Assembly: GCA_016789955.1 (NCBI GenBank)
Contig: JAEUPB010000096.1
Span: forward strand, 1-64,000
Direction of reading: 5' to 3'
DNA from: Rubrivivax sp.
GTDB taxonomy: Bacteria > Pseudomonadota > Gammaproteobacteria > Burkholderiales > Burkholderiaceae_C
Length of the DNA: 64,000 nucleotides
Shown here: piece after piece, positions 8,926 through 17,488 of the stretch
Layout: each line of letters opens with the position of its first letter
How positions within the stretch are numbered: the stretch's first letter is position 1
Notes under the pieces: model-generated
Databases searched by the model: none
Told to the model about the DNA's origin: nothing
What the model saw: only the letters and a program-made list of their open reading frames with translations
Translations under genes and position numbers: made by a program

Positions 8926-9671
8926 TCACCGCCATCACCAGCGGCAAGGGCGGCGTGGGCAAGACCTTCGTCGCCGCCAACCTGGCCGCCGCGCTGGCGC
9001 GGCTGGGCGAGAAGGTGCTGGTGCTCGATGCCGACCTGGGCCTGGCCAACCTCGACGTCGTGCTGCACCTGCACCCCAAGGTGACGCTGCACGACGTCTT
9101 CACCGGCCAGAAGCCGCTGGAGGAGGCGATCCTGCCCGCGCCCGGCGGCTTCTCGGTGCTGCTGGCCGGCTCGGGGCTGGTCGAGTATTCGCGGCTCACG
9201 CCGCACATCCGCGAACAGCTGCAGAGCGTCATCGAGCGCGTCAAGCCGAAGTTCGACCGCGTGCTGCTCGACACCGGCGCAGGCATCTCCGACGTGGTGC
9301 TCTACACGATCTCGCTGGCCGACGACGTGCTGGTGGTGGCCTCGCCCGAGCCCACCTCGCTTGCCGACGCCTACGCCACCATCAAGGTGCTGGCCACCAC
9401 GCAGACGCGGCGCACCGTGCAGCTGCTCGTCAATCAGGCCAACCGCCCGGTGGACGGCCGCAACGTGCGCCAGCAGCTGCAGCAGGTGGTGGACCGCTTC
9501 GTCAACGTCGGCCTGGACAACCCGCTGCGCATCGAGCTGCTGGGCACGGTGATGAACGACAACGCCGTGCGCGAGGCCGTGCAGCGGCGCCAGCTGCTGC
9601 TGCAGACCGCGCCGGGCAGCACCGCGGCCGCCGGCATCGTCGAGGCCGCGGCGCGCATGGTGAAGGCGTAG
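8922..9671 (+). CDS. ParA/MinD-family ATPase (FlhG/FleN-like)
   Basis: A 249-residue deviant Walker-A ATPase that begins directly with the P-loop SGKGGVGKTFVAANLA and carries VLVLDADLGLANLD, the signature of MinD/FlhG proteins. LLDTGAGISD (Walker B) is near residue 110. The resemblance to FlhG, which limits flagellar number, fits the nearby chemotaxis genes, but it is shorter than typical FlhG and no flhF is visible. It overlaps the GGDEF gene by four bases. Confidence 0.85.
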   Translation: MITAITSGKGGVGKTFVAANLAAALARLGEKVLVLDADLGLANLDVVLHLHPKVTLHDVFTGQKPLEEAILPAPGGFSVLLAGSGLVEYSRLTPHIREQLQSVIERVKPKFDRVLLDTGAGISDVVLYTISLADDVLVVASPEPTSLADAYATIKVLATTQTRRTVQLLVNQANRPVDGRNVRQQLQQVVDRFVNVGLDNPLRIELLGTVMNDNAVREAVQRRQLLLQTAPGSTAAAGIVEAAARMVKA

Positions 9672-9681
9672 CGGCGCGCCG

Positions 9682-10068
9682 ATGACGGCGCCGACGCCCT
9701 TCGAACGCCTGGGCGGCGAGCCCGCCGTGCGGGCGCTCGTCGACCGCTTCTACGACCTGATGGACCTCGAGGCGCGGTTTGCCGAGCTCCGCGCGCTGCA
9801 CCCCACCACGCTCGACGGTTCGCGCGACAAGCTGCACTGGTTCCTGTGCGGCTGGCTGGGCGGCCCGCAGCACTACGTGGAGCGGTTCGGCCACCCGATG
9901 CTGCGGGCGCGCCACCTGCCGTTCGCCATCGGGCTGCGCGAGCGCGACCAGTGGATGGGCTGCATGCTGCAGGCGATGGGCGACGAAGGCGTCGACGAGG
10001 CGCTGGCGCAGAAGCTGGCCGAGGCGCTGTTTGGCACCGCGGACTGGATGCGCAACCGGCCGGGGTGA
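9682..10068 (+). CDS. Group II truncated hemoglobin
   Basis: A 128-residue globin starting 11 bp after the ATPase gene. It has the early FERLGGEPAVRALVDRFYDLM, the group II core FLCGWLGGPQHYVERFGHPMLRARHLPF with the proximal His in the RARHLPF segment, and a Trp in DQWMGCM at the usual G8 position. The fold binds O2, NO or similar ligands. It ends tail-to-tail with the flagellar-rod-like gene. Confidence 0.92.
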   Translation: MTAPTPFERLGGEPAVRALVDRFYDLMDLEARFAELRALHPTTLDGSRDKLHWFLCGWLGGPQHYVERFGHPMLRARHLPFAIGLRERDQWMGCMLQAMGDEGVDEALAQKLAEALFGTADWMRNRPG

Positions 10069-10072
10069 CGCG

Positions 10073-10088
10073 GGCTGCGGCCGCAGCC
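10073..10088. terminator. Possible bidirectional terminator
   Basis: The 16-bp palindrome GGCTGCGGCCGCAGCC fills most of the 21-bp gap between the convergent globin and rod-like genes. There is no T-tract. Position and strong pairing suggest a transcription stop for both genes. Confidence 0.35.
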
Positions 10089-10089
10089 G

Positions 10090-10386
10090 TCAGGCGATCT
10101 CGAGCAGCTTGCCGAAGGCCTCGTCGGCGCGCTTGAACACCGCGAGGTTCGCGAGGAAGGCGTTCTTCGATTGCAGCAGGCCGACCATGTCGGCGGCCAG
10201 ATCGTCTCCGGCGGCCTCGGCCTGGCCGTACGAGAGCGTCACACCGCCCTCGGGGGCCGTGGCGGGCAGTGCGCGCTGGCGGCGGAACCCGTCGACCGGC
10301 GCGTTGGCCACGTTGTGCGCGGCCACCTGCATGCCGCCGACGGCAGCGGACAGGCCGGACAGCGACACGGCGGACATCGACATCAT
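10090..10386 (-). CDS. Short flagellar basal-body rod-like protein
   Basis: A 98-residue protein; starts at 10386, 10383 and 10377 are all possible. Residues ~8-35 (SLSGLSAAVGGMQVAAHNVANAPVDGFRRQR) are the N-terminal rod signature shared by FlgB/C/F/G/E, and the C-terminus has the helical LQSKNAFLANLAVFKRADEAFGKLL pattern of their C-terminal helix. Only the two terminal helices are present, with no central domain. It may be a minimal axial component or a remnant. No other flagellar structural gene is nearby. Confidence 0.7.
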   Translation of the reverse strand: MMSMSAVSLSGLSAAVGGMQVAAHNVANAPVDGFRRQRALPATAPEGGVTLSYGQAEAAGDDLAADMVGLLQSKNAFLANLAVFKRADEAFGKLLEIA

Positions 10387-10451
10387 GGCGCCAGCATAGC
10401 CGCCCCGCCCGCCGGCGGGGACCCCGCCGGGCCGCCGCAGCACGCCGGAAG

Positions 10452-11252
10452 TCACGCGGAGGCGGCCGTCGTGGCGCGTCCGCGCACGGCATGCGTGCGC
10501 ACCGGCTCGGCGATGCCCTTCACCGGCTCGGGCGGCATCGGGTCGAGCAGGAAGGCGGCGTCGAGCTCCTCCATGACGGCATCGGTGACGAGGATGTCGG
10601 TGCCGTGGGTCCGCGTCAGGCCCTGCACGCGGGCGGCCAGGTTCACGGTGCGCCCGACGAAGGCGTATTCCATCCGCTCGCGCGAACCGAACATGCCGGC
10701 CAGCCCCGGCCCGCGGTGGATGCCGATGCCCACGCCGAGCGCCGGCAAGCCCTCGGCGGCGAGTTCGTCGTTGTAGCGGCGCATGGCCGCGCGCATTTCC
10801 AGCGCGGCCGAGGCGGCGTCGTTGCACTGCCAGGGGTTGGGCCGCAACGCGCCGAAGTAGGCGAGGATGCCGTCGCCGAGGTAGGTGGAGACATGGCCGC
10901 CGTGCTCGTGGACGGCATCGCTCATGCGCTGGAAGTAGCCGTTCAGCACCCGCGCCAGCTCGGCGGCGTCGAGCCGCTCGCTCATCGCCGTGTAGCCGAC
11001 GAGGTCGATGAAGAGCGCCGTGACGACCTTGCGCTGCGGCGGCAGGTCCATCGCCGCGCTCGCCCCGTCGGCCACGAGCCGGTTCACCACGCCTGCCGGC
11101 GCCAGCCGGGCGCAGGCCTGCTGCAGCTCCTGCAGCGCTGCGGCCGAGGCGTCGAGCTGGCGCTGCAGCGCGGCGTTGCGCAGCCGCTGCCGCCACCACA
11201 GCGCCGCAGTCACCAGCGCCACCAGCGCGAGCCCCGCCAGCGCGACCGGCAT
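10452..11252 (-). CDS. Membrane-anchored class III adenylate/guanylate cyclase
   Basis: A 266-residue protein with one N-terminal membrane helix (VALAGLALVALVTAALWW), a coiled stretch to about 60, and a class III cyclase domain. Metal-binding aspartates are in FIDLVGYT and YLGDGILAYFG; HRGPGLAGMFGS and GRTVNLAARVQ complete the domain. cAMP is the usual product, though nucleotide specificity was not resolved. The start overlaps the stop of the upstream tandem-CMD gene (ATGA), suggesting joint function. Confidence 0.9.
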   Translation of the reverse strand: MPVALAGLALVALVTAALWWRQRLRNAALQRQLDASAAALQELQQACARLAPAGVVNRLVADGASAAMDLPPQRKVVTALFIDLVGYTAMSERLDAAELARVLNGYFQRMSDAVHEHGGHVSTYLGDGILAYFGALRPNPWQCNDAASAALEMRAAMRRYNDELAAEGLPALGVGIGIHRGPGLAGMFGSRERMEYAFVGRTVNLAARVQGLTRTHGTDILVTDAVMEELDAAFLLDPMPPEPVKGIAEPVRTHAVRGRATTAASA

Positions 11253-12346
11253 CAGGCGTCCTCCAGCACGAGGGCGGTCATGCGGCACAGGCCGTTGGCG
11301 AGCGCGGCCACGGCGATCGCCTCCACGATCTGCGGCGCGGTGAGCGCGCCGAGCAATGCGCGCGTGCGCCGCTGCAGCGCGGCCGGCTCGTACCAGAGCG
11401 TCTCGCGGGCAAAGGGCAGCAGCGCGCGCTCGACGGCATCCAGCTCCGGCGCATCCAGGTCGCGCAGGGCACGCGCCAGCGTCCCCGCATCCAGCCCTTC
11501 GCGCTGCAGTGCGTGGCCCACCTCGGTCTCGCAGATCTCGCAGGGCAGGCCGCGCGACACCACCGCGAAGATCAGCAGCTTGCATCGCCGCGTCAACTGC
11601 GGGGAGGCCCACATCTCGTCGAGGGTGCGGGCGAGCGCCGCGCCGATCGGAGAGCCGGCGTAGGCCTGCACCAGCCGGGCGTACGGCTGGTGCGCGTCCA
11701 CCACCGGTGCCGGCACCGGATGGCCCCGCGCGTGATGGCGCCGCATGATCCAGTCGATCAGCGGCCGCACCCACCGGTACGGTGCCCGCTCGGGCATGCC
11801 CTCGAGCGGCAGCGCGGGCACGGCCGCCGCGGTGTGCAGCCGGTTGCTGAAGTCGGTCAGCGCCACGGTGAAGGCGATCTCGCGGAACTCGTCGGCCTCC
11901 ACGCCATGCTGCCGCAACCCGTCGCGGGCCGCGCGCGCGGCGGCCGGCCCGAGGCGCGACTGCCGGCGCGCATAGTCCAGCGTGGCGCGGGTGCGGGCGT
12001 GCATCGCGTCGTGGGCCAGGTCGCGCTCGATGCGCTCGATGCGGGCCGTGTCCATGCCCTGGTACCACAGCGTCGTGCGCACGGCCGCGTAGCAGTAGCG
12101 GCACGAGTTCTCCTGGCTGACCACGAGCGCGACGAGGTCGGCGGTGCGCTGGTCCAGCTTCAGCAGCAGGCCGAACTCGACGTGCAGGTCGATCGCCGCC
12201 CGCGCCACCCAGGGCACCGCGACGAAGTACCGCACCGATGGCAGCGGCACGCCGAAGCGGCGGCGCGCCTGTGCCTCCAGCGCGCGGTCGGGCCGCGGCT
12301 CCAGCACGCTGGCTTCCCACGCGACGCTCGACAGGGCGGTGGCCAC
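11252..12346 (-). CDS. Tandem carboxymuconolactone decarboxylase/AhpD-like protein
   Basis: A 364-residue protein with two AhpD-like halves. The first has C82-x2-C85 in SQENSCRYCYAAV; the second has C269-x2-C272 in SRGLPCEICETEVGH. This spacing matches the redox CxxC plus downstream His of AhpD-type proteins, which reduce peroxiredoxin partners. Some members are small-molecule decarboxylases, so a thiol-redox role is inferred. It is translationally coupled to the downstream cyclase. Confidence 0.82.
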   Translation of the reverse strand: MATALSSVAWEASVLEPRPDRALEAQARRRFGVPLPSVRYFVAVPWVARAAIDLHVEFGLLLKLDQRTADLVALVVSQENSCRYCYAAVRTTLWYQGMDTARIERIERDLAHDAMHARTRATLDYARRQSRLGPAAARAARDGLRQHGVEADEFREIAFTVALTDFSNRLHTAAAVPALPLEGMPERAPYRWVRPLIDWIMRRHHARGHPVPAPVVDAHQPYARLVQAYAGSPIGAALARTLDEMWASPQLTRRCKLLIFAVVSRGLPCEICETEVGHALQREGLDAGTLARALRDLDAPELDAVERALLPFARETLWYEPAALQRRTRALLGALTAPQIVEAIAVAALANGLCRMTALVLEDA

Positions 12347-12360
12347 CCGTCGACTGTAGA

Positions 12361-12381
12361 CGCGCGGCCGCCGGCCGCGCG
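12361..12381 (-). terminator. Hairpin downstream of phaC
   Basis: CGCGCGGCC, a three-base loop, then GGCCGCGCG gives a perfect nine-bp stem starting 36 bp after the phaC stop and before the next minus-strand gene. No T-run follows. It may end or attenuate the SDR-phaC transcript. Confidence 0.4.
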
Positions 12382-12416
12382 TGGCCCCGGCTCCCGCTCG
12401 CGGATGCCGGCCCGAT

Positions 12417-14312
12417 TCAGCGTTGCTTCACGTACTCGCCCGGCGCGTCGCCCAGCACCGGATAGCCGCGCGCCGGCGCGCCCATCGCGGGTGGCTTCGT
12501 GCGGCCGCTGGAGTGCTCGGCCAGCCAGGACTGCCACGCCGGCCACCACGAGCCTTCCTGCTTGGGCGCGGAGGCCACCCAGTCGTCCGGCGCCAGGTGC
12601 GGGTCGGCCAGGCGGCGGGTGCGCAGCCGGTGGTGGCGCTTGGGGTTCACGGCGCCCGAGACGATGCCGGCGTTGTGCCCGCTCGACGTGAGCAGGAACG
12701 TGAAGTCGTCGGAGCGCACCAGGTTGTCGACCTTGTAGACCGACTTCCACGGTGCGACGTGGTCGGTCTCGGTGCCCACCACGAACATCGGCAGCCGGAT
12801 GTCGGAGAGCCGGATCAGCTTGCCGCCCACCGGGAAGCGGTTGGTCGCCAGCTCGTTGTCCAGGTACAGCCGGTACAGGTACTCCGAGTGCATGCGCCAC
12901 GGCATGCGCGTGCCGTCCGCATTCCAGGCCATCAGGTCGATCATCGGATCGCGCTGGCCCTTCACGTACTGGTTGACGATCGGCTGCCACACCAGGTCCT
13001 GCGCGCGCAGCAGCGCGAAGGCGCCGCCCATCTGCTTGCTCTCAAGCACGCCCTGCCGGTGCATCGAGGCCTCGAGCAGCGCGAGCTGGCTCGGGTTGAT
13101 GAAGAACGCCAGCTCGCCCGGCTCGGAGAAGTCGGTCTGCGCGGCGAACATCGTCATCGACGCCAGCCGCTGGTCGCGCTCGCGGGCGAGCGTGGCCGCG
13201 CCGATCGACAGCAGCGTGCCGCCGATGCAGTAGCCCACCGCGTGCACGCGCTGCTTCGGCACGATCGTGGTCACTGCGTCCAGCGCCGCGAGGAAGCCCT
13301 GCTGCACGTAGTCGTCCATGCCCACGTTGCGGTCGTTCTCGCTCGGGTTCTTCCACGAGATCATGAACACCGTGTGGCCCTGGTCGACGAGGTACTTCAC
13401 CATCGAGTTGCGCGGGCTCAGGTCGAGGATGTAGTACTTCATGATCCACGCCGGGACGATCAGCACCGGCTCGGCGTGCACCTGCGGCGTGGCCGGTGAG
13501 TACTGGATCAGCTCGATGAGGTCGTTGCGGTAGACGACGCGGCCCGGCGTCACCGCCAGGTTGCGGCCGACCTCGTACTCCTCGGTGCCGGCCGGCACGT
13601 CGCCGCGCACGGTGCGGCTCACGTCGTCGAGCACGTGCTGCAGGCCGCGCACGAGGTTCTGGCCGTGCTCGGCCTGGGTCAGCGCCAGCAGCTCGGGGTT
13701 GGAGGCGAGGTAGTTCGAAGGCGCCGAGGCGTCCAGCAGCATGCGCACCGCGAACGACATCAGCTGCGTGTGGTAGTCGGTGACGCCTTCGACATCGTTC
13801 ACCGCCTCCTTCATCAGCTCCACAGAGTTCTGGTAGGCGCGGGCGTAGACGTTGAACGGGAAGGTCGACCAGGCATCGGCGCCGTAGCGGCGATCGGTCT
13901 TGCCCTCGAAGCCCTCGGCCGGCGACACCTCGCCGCCGGTCAGCGCGCGCATCGCGAACATCCATGTGTCCTGCGCCCGGGCCATCGCGTGCTGCTGCAG
14001 TTCGCGCTGCTTGCCGGGCGCCAGGGCCAGGTGCATCGCCCAGTCGCCGAAGGCACTGGCGAAGGCCGTGGGCGCCAGGCCCGCGGTCATCTGCGCCACC
14101 TGGGCGCGGAACTCGCGGTCGAAGTCCTGCACGGTGGGCGTCTTCGGCGGTACCGGGGTTGGCGCCACCGGGGCCGCGGCGGCCTCGACAGGCGGCGCGG
14201 CGGCCGGCATCGGGGCGGCGGGCCGTCCGGGTGCAGGGGCCCTGCGCGCACGGGGTGCAGGGCGGGCGGGGCGGGTGCCGCCGGGGGCGGCGCTGCGGCG
14301 AGGGGTGGCCAT
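12417..14312 (-). CDS. phaC: Class I poly(3-hydroxyalkanoate) synthase
   Basis: A 631-residue synthase that polymerises (R)-3-hydroxyacyl-CoA into cytoplasmic polyester granules. The lipase-like box VGYCIGGTLLS holds catalytic C362; D517 in GTETDHVAPW and H546 in SSGHNAGIV complete the triad. An Ala/Pro-rich N-terminal ~60 residues precede the conserved N-terminal domain. The start is an ATG five bases after the SDR stop with no strong ribosome site, consistent with coupled translation. Size and motifs fit class I (no separate PhaE or PhaR subunit). Confidence 0.97.
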   Translation of the reverse strand: MATPRRSAAPGGTRPARPAPRARRAPAPGRPAAPMPAAAPPVEAAAAPVAPTPVPPKTPTVQDFDREFRAQVAQMTAGLAPTAFASAFGDWAMHLALAPGKQRELQQHAMARAQDTWMFAMRALTGGEVSPAEGFEGKTDRRYGADAWSTFPFNVYARAYQNSVELMKEAVNDVEGVTDYHTQLMSFAVRMLLDASAPSNYLASNPELLALTQAEHGQNLVRGLQHVLDDVSRTVRGDVPAGTEEYEVGRNLAVTPGRVVYRNDLIELIQYSPATPQVHAEPVLIVPAWIMKYYILDLSPRNSMVKYLVDQGHTVFMISWKNPSENDRNVGMDDYVQQGFLAALDAVTTIVPKQRVHAVGYCIGGTLLSIGAATLARERDQRLASMTMFAAQTDFSEPGELAFFINPSQLALLEASMHRQGVLESKQMGGAFALLRAQDLVWQPIVNQYVKGQRDPMIDLMAWNADGTRMPWRMHSEYLYRLYLDNELATNRFPVGGKLIRLSDIRLPMFVVGTETDHVAPWKSVYKVDNLVRSDDFTFLLTSSGHNAGIVSGAVNPKRHHRLRTRRLADPHLAPDDWVASAPKQEGSWWPAWQSWLAEHSSGRTKPPAMGAPARGYPVLGDAPGEYVKQR

Positions 14313-14317
14313 GTCGA

Positions 14318-15136
14318 TCAGGCCGGCGCGTGCCAGCCGGCGTCGACCCACAACTCGCCGCTGACGGCCGAGTTGCCCAGCATGAAGCAGATCGCGTCGG
14401 CGATCTCGTCGGGGCGGATCAGCCGGCCGAGCTGCGTGTACGGCAGGATGTTCTTCGCCACGTAGTCCTCGCCCATCGCGCGCACCATCGGCGTGTCGGT
14501 GAAGCCGGGGTGGATCACGCTGCAGCGCACGCCGTGGAACATCGCTTCCTTCATGATCGTCGCCGCCGCGCCTTCGAGGCCGGCCTTGGTGCTGGCGTAC
14601 GAGATCTGGCCGCGGTTGCCCTGCGACGAGATCGAGCCGATGAACACCACCGAGCCCTGCATGCGCTCGGCCGGCGTCCACTTCTTCAGGCCGCGCGCGG
14701 CGCGGTCCTCGGCGATGCGGCCGATCATCTCGAGCGACCAGTAGATCGGCGCGATCAGGTTCACGTCGACGACGAGCTTGAACTGCTCCACCGGGTAGAT
14801 GCGCGCCTTGCCGGTGTTCTTGTCGATGCGCACCGCGAGGTCGTCGCGCGTGATGCCGGCGGCCGGCACGCACAGGCCCACGCCGCCGAAACGGCTGCCC
14901 ATCGCATCGAACACCGACGAGCGGAAGGCGCCATCGGTGGTGTCGCCCTGGAACGGGATCGCGTACTCGCGCCCGGCCTCGGCGTTCAGCGTGGCCGCCA
15001 CGTCGGCGATCGCAGTGTTCATGTCGACCAGCGCCACGGCCTTCACGTTGCGCCGCGCCAGCGCGGCCGCCACGGCGCGGCCGATGCCACTCGCGCCGCC
15101 GGTGATGACGGCGACTTTCCCGGTGATGTTGTCCAT
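14318..15136 (-). CDS. Short-chain dehydrogenase/reductase upstream of phaC
   Basis: A 272-residue SDR. ATG 15136 is preferred over one 10 codons upstream because a GAGGG site precedes it. The NAD(P)-binding GGASGIG is at residues ~12-18, the catalytic Ser in FIGSISS and YASTK supplies the YxxxK pair. Its place just upstream of phaC suggests supply or recycling of hydroxyacyl precursors, as acetoacetyl-CoA reductase does. It is not obviously PhaB, so the substrate is inferred from context only. Confidence 0.88.
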   Translation of the reverse strand: MDNITGKVAVITGGASGIGRAVAAALARRNVKAVALVDMNTAIADVAATLNAEAGREYAIPFQGDTTDGAFRSSVFDAMGSRFGGVGLCVPAAGITRDDLAVRIDKNTGKARIYPVEQFKLVVDVNLIAPIYWSLEMIGRIAEDRAARGLKKWTPAERMQGSVVFIGSISSQGNRGQISYASTKAGLEGAAATIMKEAMFHGVRCSVIHPGFTDTPMVRAMGEDYVAKNILPYTQLGRLIRPDEIADAICFMLGNSAVSGELWVDAGWHAPA

Positions 15137-15149
15137 CGTGCCCTCGCTT

Positions 15150-15166
15150 ATGTTGCGGTGCAGCAT
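15150..15166 (-). promoter_or_regulatory. Candidate PhaR operator upstream of SDR-phaC
   Basis: Read on the minus strand, ATGCTGC-ACC-GCAACAT is a near-perfect dyad ending 13 bp before the SDR start. It resembles the TGC-rich dyads (TGCTGCAnTGCAGCA-like) that I recall for the PHB-responsive repressor PhaR in beta-proteobacteria. No phaR gene is in the window. Confidence 0.4.
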
Positions 15167-15255
15167 TGTAGGGACATCGGCGCCTTCAGCGCCACGATCT
15201 GGTGCGCGGTGTGGGGCGCGCGCACCAGGATCGTCAGGTCGGGGTCAGGCCCGGC

Positions 15256-16158
15256 TCAGCGCGGCATCAGCCCGAGCATCATGGCCACGAACTGCTCGGC
15301 CTTGATGAAGCCGCCGCCGTACTTGGCGTCGAACTCGGCGGCGGGCTTGGCGGCACGGATCTGCTCGTCGGTCTGCCCGGCGCGGCGGGCGTCGCGGATG
15401 CGTTGCGTCACCGTGGCCAGCATCTGGCGCGTGGCCTGCAGTTCGGCCTTGGTCGACAGCGGCCCGTGGCCGGGGATGATCTTCGTGCGGTCGCCGATCA
15501 GCGCCAGCACGCGGTCGTAGGCCGCCAGCACGCCCTCGGGGCTGCCGTTGCTCGACACGTCGATGAACGGGTACATGCCGTTGAAGTAGGTGTCGCCCAT
15601 GTGCACCACGTCGCTCTTGCGGAAGTGCACGACGAGGTCGCCGTCGGTGTGCGCGCGCGGCACGTGGAAGGCGTGCACCTCCTCGCCGTTGACGTGGAAG
15701 GTGATCTCGCCGGCCACCGTCACCACCGGCAGGCCGGCCTTCGCGGTGGGGGCCTGCTTCGCGCCGATGAAGCTCATGAACTGCTCGGTCGACAGGCGCC
15801 GGCGCACGTTGTCGTGCGCGACGATGATCGCGCCGTCGCCGCCGAGGACCTCGTTGCCCCCGGTGTGGTCGAAGTGGAAGTGCGTGTTCAGCAGGAACTG
15901 CACCGGCTTGGGCGAGAGCCGCAGGATCGCCGCCTTCAGCTTGGGCGCCATCGGCGCGAACTGGTCATCGATCATGAACACCGAGTCCGGCCCCACCGAG
16001 AGGCCCACGTTGCCGCCCGCGCCGGTGAGCATGTAGACGGTGTCGGAGAGCTTCTCCACCTGCACCGCGACCTTGCTGAAGTCGTCCTGCGCGTGGGCGC
16101 CTGGGCCCGGCGTGGCGAGGGCGGCGGTGACCAGGGCGAGCAGGTGGCGGCGGTGCAT
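15256..16158 (-). CDS. Secreted metallo-beta-lactamase-fold hydrolase
   Basis: A 300-residue protein with a signal peptide (RRHLLALVTAALATPGPGAHAQ). GGAG-type ribosome pairing precedes the chosen ATG. The zinc motif is THFHFDHTGGNE near residue 95, followed by VPRAHTDGD (third His), MGDTYF (bridging Asp) and IPGHGP (last His). This pattern is common to periplasmic MBL-fold hydrolases; lactamase and quinoprotein-linked hydrolase roles cannot be separated. A 174-bp divergent gap separates it from the Bug protein gene. Confidence 0.88.
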   Translation of the reverse strand: MHRRHLLALVTAALATPGPGAHAQDDFSKVAVQVEKLSDTVYMLTGAGGNVGLSVGPDSVFMIDDQFAPMAPKLKAAILRLSPKPVQFLLNTHFHFDHTGGNEVLGGDGAIIVAHDNVRRRLSTEQFMSFIGAKQAPTAKAGLPVVTVAGEITFHVNGEEVHAFHVPRAHTDGDLVVHFRKSDVVHMGDTYFNGMYPFIDVSSNGSPEGVLAAYDRVLALIGDRTKIIPGHGPLSTKAELQATRQMLATVTQRIRDARRAGQTDEQIRAAKPAAEFDAKYGGGFIKAEQFVAMMLGLMPR

Positions 16159-16332
16159 GCGGGGTGTCTCCAGGGATGGTGGGTAGGGTCGGGCGGCGCT
16201 GGAGCTTAGCGGCTCCGCGCGGCTCGTGCCGGCGGCCGCCGGCCCCGGGGTAGCCCCGAGCCGCGGCGCCGCGCGCGGTGCTACAAGTCCCGAACCCGTG
16301 CCGCGGCGACGGCACCCACGGAGGAGACGACG

Positions 16333-17319
16333 ATGACCCGAGGCAAGACCTGGCTGGCCTGCGTGGCCGCGGCCGTGACGACGCTGCTGGTGGCTGCGCC
16401 CGCCCATGCGCAGGGCTACCCGACCAAGCCGATCACGCTGGTCGTGCCGTTCGCCGCCGGCGGGCCCACCGACGTGGTGGCGCGGCTGCTCGGCGGCACG
16501 ATGACGCGCACGCTGGGGCAGACGGTGGTGGTGGAGAACCGGGTCGGCGCCGGCGGCACCATCGCCGCGGCCTCGGTGGCGCGCGCCGCGCCCGACGGCT
16601 ACACCTTCCTCATCCACCACAACGGCATGGGCACGGCGCCTTCGCTGTACCGCAAGCTCAGCTACAACCCGCTGGCCGACTTCGAGTACGTGACGCAGGT
16701 GGTCGACGTGCCGATGACGCTGGTGGGCCGCAAGGACCTGCCCGCGAAGGACTTCAACGAACTGCTCGCCTACCTCAAGGCCAACGGCACCAAGGTGAAC
16801 CTCGCGCACGCCGGGCTGGGCGCGGTGTCGCACCTGTGCGGCATGCTGTTCCGCCAGGCCGTGGGCACCGAGATGACGACCGTGCCCTACCAGGGCACCG
16901 GGCCGGCGCTGAACGCGCTGCTGGCCGGGCAGGTCGACCTGCTGTGCGACCAGACCACCGGCACCGCGCCGCACATCAAGGCCGGCACCGTGAAGCTCTA
17001 CGGCGTGACCACGACGAGCCGGCTGAAGCTGCTGCCCGAGGCGCCGACGCTGGCCGAGCAGGGGCTGCCCGGCTTCCAGGTGGTGGTGTGGCACGGCATC
17101 TACGCGCCCAGGGGCACGCCGAAAGAGGTGGTCGACCGCTTCGGCAACGCGGTGCGCGGCGCGCTGAAGGACGCGGCGGTGCTGGCCCGCCTCACCGAAC
17201 TCGGCGCCGTGGTGGCCGCCGACGACAAGCTCACGCCCACCGGCCTGCAGACCTGGCTGCAGCAGGAGACGCAGCGCTACGGGCCCGTCATCAAGGCCGC
17301 CGGGCAATTCGCCGACTGA
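16333..17319 (+). CDS. TctC/Bug-family periplasmic substrate-binding protein
   Basis: A 328-residue secreted binding protein with an ideal GGAGGAG ribosome site. The signal peptide ends at AHAQ, followed by the family opening GYPTKPITLVVPFAAGGPTDVVAR. Later motifs ENRVGAGGTIAA and PYQGTGPALNALLAGQVD are typical of Bug proteins. Bug proteins bind small carboxylates; this one has no TctA/TctB transport genes beside it, as is usual for the expanded orphan Bug set of Burkholderiales. Ligand unknown. Confidence 0.94.
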   Translation: MTRGKTWLACVAAAVTTLLVAAPAHAQGYPTKPITLVVPFAAGGPTDVVARLLGGTMTRTLGQTVVVENRVGAGGTIAAASVARAAPDGYTFLIHHNGMGTAPSLYRKLSYNPLADFEYVTQVVDVPMTLVGRKDLPAKDFNELLAYLKANGTKVNLAHAGLGAVSHLCGMLFRQAVGTEMTTVPYQGTGPALNALLAGQVDLLCDQTTGTAPHIKAGTVKLYGVTTTSRLKLLPEAPTLAEQGLPGFQVVVWHGIYAPRGTPKEVVDRFGNAVRGALKDAAVLARLTELGAVVAADDKLTPTGLQTWLQQETQRYGPVIKAAGQFAD

Positions 17320-17397
17320 CCGCGCCACTCCGTATTTACCCGGATCCGCGCGCGGGCCTGTCGTACTCGTTGCTTTCGCGTCGTCTGTTCCTTCAAC

Positions 17398-17415
17398 GCG
17401 CCTCGATCGAGGCGC
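17398..17415. promoter_or_regulatory. Perfect 18-bp palindrome upstream of the unknown helical protein
   Basis: GCGCCTCGATCGAGGCGC is fully self-complementary and lies 73 bp before the start of the gene at 17489. It follows a slightly AT-richer stretch (GTATTTACCC, 17332-17341). Location and symmetry suggest an operator or a terminator for the Bug gene. Confidence 0.4.
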
Positions 17416-17488
17416 CCGGTGTCAGGGACTACCGAAGGTCCCGGTTCAACGGAATGGCCGCAGCGGCGGCCGCACGAAGGAGATCGAG

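Noticed and set aside
9682-10068. Globin gene as part of the chemotaxis/ATPase operon acting as an oxygen sensor
   Set aside because: It is only 10 bp downstream of the ATPase gene but is a stand-alone group II globin with no signalling domain; proximity is not enough.
14313-14317. A separate promoter for phaC
   Set aside because: Only five bases separate the SDR stop and the phaC start, so coupled translation from one transcript explains it.
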